From: Candidatus Sulfotelmatobacter sp. | Lineage (GTDB): Bacteria > Acidobacteriota > Terriglobia > Terriglobales > Acidobacteriaceae | Reading direction: 5' to 3' | Length of the DNA stretch: 64,000 nucleotides | Assembly (NCBI GenBank): GCA_030039165.1 | Contig: JASHQM010000056.1 | Span: forward strand, 1-64,000 | Shown here: piece by piece, positions 16,681 to 24,099 of the stretch | Layout: every line of letters begins with the position of its first letter | How positions within the stretch are numbered: the first letter of the stretch is position 1 | Notes under the pieces: model-generated | What the model saw: the letters and a program-made list of their open reading frames with translations, nothing else | Databases searched by the model: none | Told to the model about the DNA's origin: nothing | Program-made: the position numbers and the translations under genes

Positions 16681-16696
16681 CCCTCTGCACAGAGGG
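16681..16696. promoter_or_regulatory. Perfect inverted repeat between marR and the kinase gene
   Basis: CCCTCTG and CAGAGGG are separated by two bases, within the 102-base gap between marR and the kinase subunit gene; a CCCCGGGG palindrome precedes it. It could be an operator or an RNA-processing or attenuation hairpin. It is not followed by a T-run on either strand, so it is not a classical terminator. Confidence 0.4.
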
Positions 16697-16724
16697 GATG
16701 CACGATTGATTGCGCCGCGGAGCC

Positions 16725-17276
16725 CTACCGTCCAGACTGTCTCCGCCCGTTTCGTGACACAGCGATCCCCCGATCAAGAGGCGCGCGGCTTTCGTCATTG
16801 TTCAAGTGGACGAATTTCCTCAGGAGTTGCATAAAAATCTTTTGCTCTTCCTTATTCAGTGCCTGAACTAGGCGGCTGGCGAGAACGGCACTGCGCGGAA
16901 CAAGCTTCTTAAGAAGCGATGTCCCTTTCGGCGTTAGATGCAGCAAGCGGAAGCGCTTACTCCTCGTCGCCATCATCCGGCGGACAAGCCCCCTCTCTTC
17001 CAGCCGCACCGCAAGATCGGCCGCGGTGGAAGTATCGAGGGCACAAAATTTTGCCAGCGTTACTTGATCGATCCCCGGATGCTCCTGCAGAACACGCAGC
17101 ACACAGTATTGGATAGGAGTTACGCCATTGCCCATCGTCGAGTGAAACAACGAAACCGCAATCTGCTGGGCGCGCCGAATTAAGTGGCCCGGTTCGTCGT
17201 ACACTTCGCCAACGGCCCCGTCATTGCGGATCTTCTGCATGGATGGTTTCGCAGTAATTTTGGCCAGAAGGCTCAT
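16725..17276 (-). CDS. MarR-family transcriptional regulator
   Basis: A winged-helix MarR regulator of 183 residues. Recognisable are GVTPIQYCVLRVLQEHPGIDQVTLAKFCALDTSTAADLAVRLEERGLVRR (helix-turn-helix) and the wing SKRFRLLHLTPKG. MarR proteins of this type (FerC, CouR, HcaR) repress hydroxycinnamate genes and respond to the CoA thioester or free acid. It is divergent from the feruloyl-CoA synthase gene and leads the kinase-carboxylase operon. Start at 17276 is preferred because the longer frame to 17441 would run into the divergent gene; a second in-frame ATG at 17240 is possible. The TTCAGTATACTGAA-like site at 17355 is a candidate target. Confidence 0.88.
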   Translation of the reverse strand: MSLLAKITAKPSMQKIRNDGAVGEVYDEPGHLIRRAQQIAVSLFHSTMGNGVTPIQYCVLRVLQEHPGIDQVTLAKFCALDTSTAADLAVRLEERGLVRRMMATRSKRFRLLHLTPKGTSLLKKLVPRSAVLASRLVQALNKEEQKIFMQLLRKFVHLNNDESRAPLDRGIAVSRNGRRQSGR

Positions 17277-17354
17277 GCTTGCCCTATTGTAAGACGAAGA
17301 TGTCAGGTCTTTCACCGCTTGCGGCGCAGGATTTGATCCAGTAAGCTCGTCCCA

Positions 17355-17368
17355 TTGAGTACACTGAA
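17355..17368. promoter_or_regulatory. Candidate MarR operator (TTGAGTACACTGAA)
   Basis: This resembles the palindrome TTCAGTATACTGAA found perfectly at 23828-23843 and nearly perfectly at 21483-21496. It lies between marR and the feruloyl-CoA synthase gene and overlaps the proposed TTG start of the latter. Two mismatches to the palindrome make it the weakest of the three sites. Confidence 0.4.
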
Positions 17369-19229
17369 TCATAGTACGAGTTTTGACCATCTCCCACATC
17401 GGCCGGTGCGTTTCTTCTCTCCCGAAGTTGAGTTGACTCACCGCGCAGACGGCAGTTTGCTAATGCGCTCCCTTGAGCCGCTGGGGGAGTATGACTCTCG
17501 CGTAGGAGACTGGCTGGACCGCTGGGCGGGGGAAGCGCCAGATCGCATCTTCATTGTCGAGCAAAGCCCAACCGGAGAGCGAAGCATCTGTTACCGGGAA
17601 GCTCGTAATTCAGTGCTGCTGCTGGCGGAAGGATTGCTCAATTACGGACTGGGTCCGGAGCGGCCCCTCGCCATTCTCGCCGAAAACGGGATCGACCATG
17701 CTCTGATCATGTTGGCGGCGGTTTACGTGGGCATTCCGATTGCTCCCATCGCCCCAGCTTATGCCCTTCAATCCACCGATTATGCAAAGCTGTCTCATGC
17801 TTTTAAGTTACTGACTCCCGGGATGGTCGTGGTCAACGATGCCGAGGTTTATCGTAAACCGATCGAACACGCGCTTAAAGCCGATATTCCCCTGATCGCT
17901 CTTCGCAATGCGTCGGCCACCGGGAAATGGCGTGATCTTGCCTCGCTCAAGGGCGATGGCAGTGATCACGACAAAGTGCAGGCGGCGGCGGCGCGGGTTG
18001 ATCGGACGACCATCGCCAAGTTTCTGTTTACGTCCGGCTCGACCGGCATGCCAAAAGTCGTCATCAACACTCATGGCATGATCTGCAGCAATTCCCAGAT
18101 GAAGCGGCAGGTCGCACCGTGCCTGGAAGAAGAACCGCCGGTAATGGTGGATTGGGCTCCGTGGAACCATACCGCGGGCAGCAACAGCAATTTCAGTATC
18201 ATCCTTCATAACGGCGGAACGCTGTATATCGATCCGGGAAAGCCGACTCCGGCAAGGTTTGGCGCAAGCCTGGAATTGCTGCGCAAGGTCTCGCCTACCA
18301 TTTACTTCAATGTGCCCCGCGGCTACGACTTGTTGCTTCCTCACCTGGAAGCTGACCACGCGTTTCGCGAGCACTTTTTTCGACGGCTGAAGTTTCTCTG
18401 GTACGCAGCCGCATCTATGCAACCGACGACCTGGTTCGAGTTGGAACGGCTTGCTGTGGAAACGCTTGGGCACAGAATTCTTACAGTGAGCGGTCTGGGT
18501 ATGACCGAGACCGCGCCCATTGCGCTCTTCGGCAACGCCAAGGCTAGCGGCCCAGGAGTGGTCGGCATACCGGTCGCGGGTGTCGAGTTGAAGCTGATCC
18601 CGAATGACGATAGCTACGAAGTGCGATATCGCGGCTCCAACGTAACGCCGGGCTACTGGCGCGATCCTGTGGCGACCGCAGCCGCGTTTGATGAAGAAGG
18701 CTTCTTAATCTCCGGCGATCTGCTGAGTTTTATTGATCCGGAACGGCCACAAGCGGGTCTGCGTTTCGATGGCAGGATGAACGAAGTTTTCAAGCTCGAC
18801 ACGGGCACCAAGGTGAGCGCCGGCAAATTACGCCTGGACGCACTGGATATATTGCGCCCCTTGGCCCAGGAAGTTGTGGTCGCAGGCACCGACAGAAAAG
18901 ACGTGCGCATTCTCATTTTCCCGGACTGGGAGGCGTGCGCTGCCAGCGTTGGTTTGGATAGGGCGGCTAAGCCCGCACACATCGCCTCTAACCCAACTCT
19001 CCGGGCGATGTTCCACGAACGCCTCGCCAAGCTTTACGCTGCCGGAACCGGCAGCTCCAACCGCATCGTGGCTGGTCTGCTCGTGGAAGTCCCGCCATCG
19101 AGCGCGGCGGGCGAGTTGACGGACAAGGGCACGGTGAACGGTCGCGCCTTGCAGCGGAACCACCCCGAACTGCTCGACGCGTTATTTGGAGATACCGATG
19201 AACAAGTGCTGCGAGTGGAACGAAAGTAG
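17355..19229 (+). CDS. fcs: Feruloyl-CoA synthase-like acyl-CoA ligase
   Basis: An AMP-forming ligase (up to 624 residues) that activates hydroxycinnamic acids as CoA thioesters. The family-specific N-terminus (PVRFFSPEVELTHRADGSLLMRSLEPLGEY, about 17-46) and the lack of the usual C-terminal catalytic motif spacing are typical of Fcs rather than acetyl-CoA synthetase. The P-loop is FTSGSTGMPKVV and the adenylation motif is MTETAP. The start is uncertain: no ATG precedes the conserved N-terminus, leaving TTG 17355 or GTG 17406, neither with a strong ribosome site. It is divergent from marR and precedes, tail to tail, the hydratase/dehydrogenase fusion that would act on feruloyl-CoA. p-Coumarate or sinapate may also be substrates. 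Confidence 0.88.
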   Translation: MSTLNHSTSFDHLPHRPVRFFSPEVELTHRADGSLLMRSLEPLGEYDSRVGDWLDRWAGEAPDRIFIVEQSPTGERSICYREARNSVLLLAEGLLNYGLGPERPLAILAENGIDHALIMLAAVYVGIPIAPIAPAYALQSTDYAKLSHAFKLLTPGMVVVNDAEVYRKPIEHALKADIPLIALRNASATGKWRDLASLKGDGSDHDKVQAAAARVDRTTIAKFLFTSGSTGMPKVVINTHGMICSNSQMKRQVAPCLEEEPPVMVDWAPWNHTAGSNSNFSIILHNGGTLYIDPGKPTPARFGASLELLRKVSPTIYFNVPRGYDLLLPHLEADHAFREHFFRRLKFLWYAAASMQPTTWFELERLAVETLGHRILTVSGLGMTETAPIALFGNAKASGPGVVGIPVAGVELKLIPNDDSYEVRYRGSNVTPGYWRDPVATAAAFDEEGFLISGDLLSFIDPERPQAGLRFDGRMNEVFKLDTGTKVSAGKLRLDALDILRPLAQEVVVAGTDRKDVRILIFPDWEACAASVGLDRAAKPAHIASNPTLRAMFHERLAKLYAAGTGSSNRIVAGLLVEVPPSSAAGELTDKGTVNGRALQRNHPELLDALFGDTDEQVLRVERK

Positions 19230-19313
19230 CTGGCGCAGTTTGACTTCAGCGGTGTCATTCCCGAAGACCCGCGTTTTCACCACCGGGGCGAGGGATCTCG
19301 AGTGCACTGCAAT

Positions 19314-21452
19314 CTAGCGCGCTGGGGCGGTCTTGTCCCAATCTTCAAAGCTTGATCCGTCAGCAGCCATCCGTTCGATCAACGTGGCCGGACGCCAATA
19401 ATGGCCGAGCGTTTCATGGTAGTGGCGAATGCGTTCCAACACGTGGGCAACTCCCAGAGTATCGGCGTGAAACATCGGTCCGCCCAGGTGGCGTGGAAAT
19501 CCGTAACCACTTGTCCAAACCACGTCAATATCGGCAGCACGCGCCGCGATGCTTTCTTCGAGAACCATGGCGCCGACATTGATCAACGACAAAATGCATC
19601 GCTCAACGATCTCTTGATCGTTGATCTCACGCCGCTTTATGCCTCTCTCCGCAGCAAGCGTCTCGATCAGGCTGATCACATCGGGGTCTGGCACAACCTC
19701 ACGGCTGCCGCTCTCATAACGATAGAAACCGCGGCCGGTCTTCTGTCCGAGTCGGCCCATTTCTGTTAATCGATCGGCGACGACGAAGTACGGGTCGGGG
19801 CGGCTTTCCCGCTTGACAAGCTGGATGCGCGCCTTGGTGCCGACATCGTTGCCTCCTAAGTCGCTTACGCGCTGCGGTCCCATCGCAAAGCCGAAGTTTT
19901 CGAGCGCATTATCGACCTGCGCAGGTGTTGCTCCCTCCAGCAGCAGCTGCTCGGCTTCTCGCCAGTAACCGTCCAGCATCATCCGATTTCCGATGAAACC
20001 AAAGCCGTCACCCGCGACAACCGCAACCTTTTTGAGCAGCTTGGCTACGCGAAGTGCTGTTGACAAACTTTCGCGCGAGGTACGATCAGCGCGCACAATC
20101 TCCAAAAGCTTCGACGCTTGTGCGGGAACGAAAAAATGCAGTCCCAGCACGCGCTCCGGATGCGCAGTGGCGCGGGCCAGTTCGGTCACGGAGAGAGTGG
20201 ACGTGTTGGTGGCGATGAGACGCGGTGCAGGAATCACAGGGTCGAGCTTCGACAGTATGTCTTTTTTTAACTCCATGTCTTCGAACACAGCTTCGATGAT
20301 TAGATCGGCATGGGCCATGTCGGCCAAGGCGGAACAGCTTGTAATGCGCCGAATTCGTTCGTCGGCCAGGCTCTGCGTGATGCGGCCGCGCTTGACGCTG
20401 AACGCGTAGGTCGATTGAACGGACTCACGGCAGCGAATAAGGGCAGCAGGATCGTTATCGTTGACCAAGACTTCCAGGCCGGCATCCGCGAAAGTCATGG
20501 CGATGCCGCTACCCATGGTGCCGGCGCCAATAATCGCCACCCGCCGGATGGCAGGCGACTGCGCTTGTCTGACGTTGGCAGAAGAGGCTCCAGGTAATTT
20601 CCCGGACTCGCGCTCTGAGAAGAATACGTGCCGAAGGGCCAGGCTCTCGCGCGAAGCCAGGGACTTTTGTGCGAGAGCCGCTTCAATGGCGATGCCTTCC
20701 GAAAACGGCAGCCTGGAAGCTCTGATTGCTTCGATTACCAGATCTTGCGTATTGCGTCCCTTCAGAGCGCGAGCATGGCGAAGCAATGCAGCTGCAAATT
20801 CAGCCTGATCAAACGCATCGACAACAGTGCGCTTACTGGTTGGTCGCGGGCCGGCCTTCTCTGCCACGAGACGATTGCAAAAATCGAGCGCGGCCTCGCG
20901 TAAATCGCCTGCCGCAACCTCATCCACGAGACCGTTGGTTTTGGCATCAGGCCCGGAAATCGGCGTGCCGGAGAGAATCATATCCAACGCCGCCCGTGCC
21001 CCGATCAGCCTTGGCAGGCGTTGCGTTCCACCGGCACCAGGAATGATTCCCAGCATGATCTCTGGCATTCCGAGTTTTGCGTTTTTATGCGTGACGCGAT
21101 AATGACAGGCCATTGCCAGTTCCAGTCCTCCGCCCACAGCCAGTCCGTGTATTGCGGCCACCACAGGCAAAGGACAGGACTCAATCTTCGTGTGCATTTG
21201 CTGGAACGAAGGCTCGCCTTGCGAGTGATCGAACTCAGTGATATCGGCGCCAGCGCTGAACATCTCGCCGCACGACACGATCAGCAGCACCTTGGTCTCA
21301 GGATTACTTTCTGCGCGCACGATCGCATCGATGAGGCCCCGTCTCACAGAATGGCCGATCGCGTTGACCGGAGGATGGTCAATGCAAATCAGCCCTATAG
21401 GCCCGAGCACATCGAATGTAACACTTCCTGTGGTGGCTTTATGCTCGTTCAT
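19314..21452 (-). CDS. Enoyl-CoA hydratase/3-hydroxyacyl-CoA dehydrogenase fusion (FadB/FadJ type)
   Basis: A 712-residue bifunctional enzyme. The crotonase domain (1-~190) keeps both catalytic glutamates, Glu111 in GGGLELAMAC and Glu131 in MPEIMLGIIPGAGGTQR. A Rossmann domain starts with AIIGAGTMGSGIA (about 305). The 3-hydroxyacyl-CoA dehydrogenase histidine lies in LGLHFFVPA. Start ATG 21452 fits the family N-terminus; a long arginine-rich upstream frame to 21794 is rejected because it crosses the divergent ligM. Beside a feruloyl-CoA synthase it suggests beta-oxidative shortening of the feruloyl side chain via a vanilloylacetyl-CoA intermediate, rather than the hydratase-lyase route to vanillin. 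No thiolase lies nearby, so this is inferred. Ordinary fatty-acid oxidation is the alternative. Confidence 0.9.
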   Translation of the reverse strand: MNEHKATTGSVTFDVLGPIGLICIDHPPVNAIGHSVRRGLIDAIVRAESNPETKVLLIVSCGEMFSAGADITEFDHSQGEPSFQQMHTKIESCPLPVVAAIHGLAVGGGLELAMACHYRVTHKNAKLGMPEIMLGIIPGAGGTQRLPRLIGARAALDMILSGTPISGPDAKTNGLVDEVAAGDLREAALDFCNRLVAEKAGPRPTSKRTVVDAFDQAEFAAALLRHARALKGRNTQDLVIEAIRASRLPFSEGIAIEAALAQKSLASRESLALRHVFFSERESGKLPGASSANVRQAQSPAIRRVAIIGAGTMGSGIAMTFADAGLEVLVNDNDPAALIRCRESVQSTYAFSVKRGRITQSLADERIRRITSCSALADMAHADLIIEAVFEDMELKKDILSKLDPVIPAPRLIATNTSTLSVTELARATAHPERVLGLHFFVPAQASKLLEIVRADRTSRESLSTALRVAKLLKKVAVVAGDGFGFIGNRMMLDGYWREAEQLLLEGATPAQVDNALENFGFAMGPQRVSDLGGNDVGTKARIQLVKRESRPDPYFVVADRLTEMGRLGQKTGRGFYRYESGSREVVPDPDVISLIETLAAERGIKRREINDQEIVERCILSLINVGAMVLEESIAARAADIDVVWTSGYGFPRHLGGPMFHADTLGVAHVLERIRHYHETLGHYWRPATLIERMAADGSSFEDWDKTAPAR

Positions 21453-21482
21453 TGTTCCAGCATATGACAAACTGCTTTGATG

Positions 21483-21496
21483 TTCCGTATACTGAA
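21483..21496. promoter_or_regulatory. Candidate MarR operator (TTCCGTATACTGAA)
   Basis: A near-perfect palindrome in the 95-base gap between the divergent hydratase/dehydrogenase gene and ligM. It differs in one position from the perfect palindrome upstream of metF. Its place would let one repressor control both divergent genes. Confidence 0.55.
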
Positions 21497-21547
21497 CGTC
21501 GCGTTGCCTAGATTCTTGCGTGTTGGACTGGGAAGTGGGGTGCTGAG

Positions 21548-22942
21548 ATGGCGAAGAGTTTGGAGGATTTGCTTCAGACTGCGGGAAATCCGGTCCAGAT
21601 GCTGCGAAATTCGCCGATTGGCGCTTACGTCTATCCGGTCGTTCCCTACGAATACTCCAATTGGCGCGACGAACAACGCGCCTGGCGCGAAACCGCAGTT
21701 CTGTTCGACCAGTCCCACCACATGGCGAACATCTACGTGGAAGGCCGCGATGCACTGCGGATGTTTTCTCATCTTGCAACCAACAGTTTTGCAAACTTCC
21801 CCGTCAATCGGGCTAAACAATTTGCCCCCTGCAGCTATGATGGCTTTGTCATCGGTGACGGGATTCTCTTTCATCTGGAAGAAAACCGGCTGGTTTTCGT
21901 AGGACGCGCCCCAGCCGCAAGCTGGGTTGAGTTTCACGCCCAAACCGGCAGTTATGACGTGAAAGTCGAGAAGGACGACAGGTCCCCTTCCAATCCCAAA
22001 GGCAAAGCTGTTGTGCGCACTTGTTACCGCTACCAGATTCAAGGCCCCAACGCACCGCAGATTCTGCAAAAGTTGAACGGCGGGCCGGTTCCGGAGATCA
22101 AGTTCTTCCACATGGGTGCGATCAACATCTCCGGGCACAAAGTCCGCGCGCTGCGTCACGGCATGGCTGGCGCACCCGGGCTCGAGATATGGGGGCCATA
22201 CGAGGAACGCGAAGAAATTCGGGCGGCGATTGCGGATGCGGGCAGGGATTTTGGCCTTCGCGAGGTCGGGGCCAGAGCTTACGCCACCAACACACTGGAA
22301 TCGGGATGGATTCCCTCTCCGCTCCCAGCGGTGTACACGGGAGAAAGAATGAAAGCCTATAGACAGTGGCTGCCCGCCACCAGTTATGAAGGAACGGGTT
22401 CCATCGGCGGCAGTTTCGACTCCGGTGACATAGCAGACTATTACATGTCGCCCTACGCGCTGGGTTACGGGCCATTCGTCAAATTCGATCACGACTTCAT
22501 CGGCAGAGAAGCGCTCGAGAAAATGTCCGGCAGGCCCCAGAGAAAAAAGGTAACCTTCGCCTGGAATGCCGAGGATGTCCTAAGAGTTTTTGCTTCGATG
22601 TTTGAAGAAGGCGAGATTTACAAATATATCGATCTGCCGCTCTCGAATTACACTTCCGCCTCGTATGACAAGATACTCTTAGGAGGAAAAACGGTCGGCT
22701 TCTCCATGTTCGCGGGTTACAGCTATAACGAACGCTCGATGCTCTCTCTGGGCATTGTTGATCCCCACATCGAGATCGGGACCGAGGTCAGACTTGTGTG
22801 GGGTGAGTCCGGAGGCGGTACGAAGAAGACAACGGTCGAGCGGCATAAACAAACAGAGATTCGAGCCATCGTCAGCCCGGCACCTTATTCCAAGGTCGCG
22901 CGCGAGACGTATGCCAAGGGATGGCGCACCGCTCAAGTGTGA
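21548..22942 (+). CDS. ligM: Tetrahydrofolate-dependent vanillate/syringate O-demethylase (LigM/DesA family)
   Basis: A 464-residue GcvT-fold protein with the distinctive LigM/DesA sequence: AGNPVQMLRNSPIGAYVYPVV, YSNWRDEQRAWRETAVLFDQ, RHGMAGAPGLEIWGP and NTLESGWIPSPLPAVYTGE. LigM moves the methyl group of vanillate (or 3-O-methylgallate) to tetrahydrofolate, giving protocatechuate (or gallate). The metF gene, which processes the resulting methyl-THF, lies tail to tail with ligM, their ends overlapping by 10 bases. Divergent transcription from the ferulate hydratase gene and the MarR-type site between them link side-chain and methoxyl metabolism. This copy is closer than the one at 29665 to what I recall of Sphingobium LigM (for example SPLPA and YNE), so vanillate is the first-choice substrate. 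Confidence 0.93.
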   Translation: MAKSLEDLLQTAGNPVQMLRNSPIGAYVYPVVPYEYSNWRDEQRAWRETAVLFDQSHHMANIYVEGRDALRMFSHLATNSFANFPVNRAKQFAPCSYDGFVIGDGILFHLEENRLVFVGRAPAASWVEFHAQTGSYDVKVEKDDRSPSNPKGKAVVRTCYRYQIQGPNAPQILQKLNGGPVPEIKFFHMGAINISGHKVRALRHGMAGAPGLEIWGPYEEREEIRAAIADAGRDFGLREVGARAYATNTLESGWIPSPLPAVYTGERMKAYRQWLPATSYEGTGSIGGSFDSGDIADYYMSPYALGYGPFVKFDHDFIGREALEKMSGRPQRKKVTFAWNAEDVLRVFASMFEEGEIYKYIDLPLSNYTSASYDKILLGGKTVGFSMFAGYSYNERSMLSLGIVDPHIEIGTEVRLVWGESGGGTKKTTVERHKQTEIRAIVSPAPYSKVARETYAKGWRTAQV

Positions 22943-23811
22943 CCCGAGTCTGTCAACGAGCGCTCAGCATCAATCCAATCCATCGTTTTCTTGAAGCCGC
23001 CAAAAACGTAGAAGTGCAGGCCGGCGATGCCGATCAGCTTGCAATCGCCATCCGCCATCGAAGCGGCAAGTTCCCTGATGATGGGCTCGGGACCTCGTTC
23101 CGTCAGAATCCTTGCAAAGGATGGGTTTTCTTTCAAAACATGCAGCGAGTTGCCGACTCCGCAGCGCACAGAATAACGCATAAGTGTCAAGAAGCTGGCA
23201 GGGCCGGCCAAACCGACTCGTATCGGAACGTCGATGCCGCGGGCACGAACTGCCCGCGCCCACGCGATCACGGGTTGAGCTTTGAAAGCGAATTGCGTAA
23301 CGATCGAAAGTTGCAGCCCCTCGTTGCGCCCAAAGTTGACTTTTGCCTGGAGCGCTTCGTTCAGCATTTTCTCAGGGATATGAGGGTTGCCCTCCGGGAA
23401 ACCGCCGACAGCGAAGCGGGTGATGCCGGCTCTCTGAAATACGCCGGTTTGCATAATTGCCAAACTGCTGTCGTATGGTCCTGCCGGTGTGGCGCGGTCT
23501 CCGCCAATGATCAGAATGCGATCCACACCTGCGTCCTTCAGTCGTTCTGCAAAATGCCGGAGTTGCGCCTCATTCTCTAGATGACGCGCACCCACATGCG
23601 GCATGGGGATGTGGCCCGCGCGCTTCAAACTTGCGGCGGGCACGATCATATCCATCGGATTGGAGCCGGGAATCCAGGCTAGCGAGACTTCCGTTCCGTG
23701 ATCTAAGCGCTCGGCTGCTGCATGAAGGGTTTTCAAGTCGCCCGGATTCAACTCAATCGAGAAGCCTCGCAAAAGCTCGACGACGCCGCGGGAATCGGTT
23801 GCAGCATGCAT
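22933..23811 (-). CDS. metF: Methylenetetrahydrofolate reductase-like protein (MetF)
   Basis: A 292-residue TIM-barrel flavoprotein of the MetF family. FSIELNP (with the conserved glutamate) stands near the N-terminus, followed by IGGDRATPAGPYDSSL and the substrate-side region TQFAFKAQPVIAWARAVRARG. It would oxidise the 5-methyl-THF made by LigM back to methylene-THF, recycling the cofactor and feeding C1 metabolism. In Sphingobium a metF gene is likewise clustered with ligM. Its 3' end overlaps the ligM 3' end by 10 bases. A perfect 16-base palindrome lies 17 bases upstream of its ATG. A formyl-THF ligase partner (LigH) is not in the window. Confidence 0.9.
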   Translation of the reverse strand: MHAATDSRGVVELLRGFSIELNPGDLKTLHAAAERLDHGTEVSLAWIPGSNPMDMIVPAASLKRAGHIPMPHVGARHLENEAQLRHFAERLKDAGVDRILIIGGDRATPAGPYDSSLAIMQTGVFQRAGITRFAVGGFPEGNPHIPEKMLNEALQAKVNFGRNEGLQLSIVTQFAFKAQPVIAWARAVRARGIDVPIRVGLAGPASFLTLMRYSVRCGVGNSLHVLKENPSFARILTERGPEPIIRELAASMADGDCKLIGIAGLHFYVFGGFKKTMDWIDAERSLTDSGHT

Positions 23812-23827
23812 AGCAGATAAGGTCAGT

Positions 23828-23843
23828 ATTCAGTATACTGAAT
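23828..23843. promoter_or_regulatory. Perfect 16-base palindrome, candidate MarR operator
   Basis: ATTCAGTATACTGAAT is a perfect palindrome 17 bases upstream of the metF ATG, where it would overlap a metF promoter or leader. It is the strongest of three related sites (others at 17355 and 21483) and contains the GTATAC core shared with the second motif. Confidence 0.6.
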
Positions 23844-23887
23844 GTCGATCCATTGGCGCACGGTTACCGGAGACTTGTCAATCGCAA

Positions 23888-23895
23888 TGTATACA
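23888..23895. promoter_or_regulatory. TGTATACA palindrome, candidate GntR-family operator
   Basis: A perfect octamer palindrome upstream of the extradiol dioxygenase-gal operon. The shared context TGTATACATAGG with the 29559 site extends the match to 12 bases. Confidence 0.55.
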
Positions 23896-24099
23896 TAGGT
23901 CTGGGCATCTTTCCTGCGGGGAATCCGATAAAGGAAGCGGTGGATGCTTTTCTATTTGACGAGTTGTTCGTGAAGCATTGTGTGACAAGTTGTTTGCGAT
24001 GGGCGCTATAGTGAGTGTGCTCGTGCGCGAATGAACTGTGGCCGGTTGCAACTGGCGGGCCGGCGAGAGAGGAACATGTCCCGCTCGCGAAGGTGAATT

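Larger units (their letters stand above)
23812..24099. promoter_or_regulatory. Divergent promoter region between metF and the extradiol dioxygenase operon
   Basis: The 288-base gap holds both regulatory motifs of the island. The palindrome at 23828-23843 is close to metF, and TGTATACA is at 23888-23895, followed by TAGG as at the 29559 site. No coding region was seen. Confidence 0.5.

Noticed and set aside
21449..22492. 347-codon minus-strand open frame opposite ligM
   Set aside because: Shadow of the ligM frame; composition is arginine- and histidine-rich and no motif is visible.
22933..22942. Ten-base overlap of ligM and metF ends as a possible annotation error
   Set aside because: Both C-termini match family lengths, so a genuine tail-to-tail overlap is simpler.
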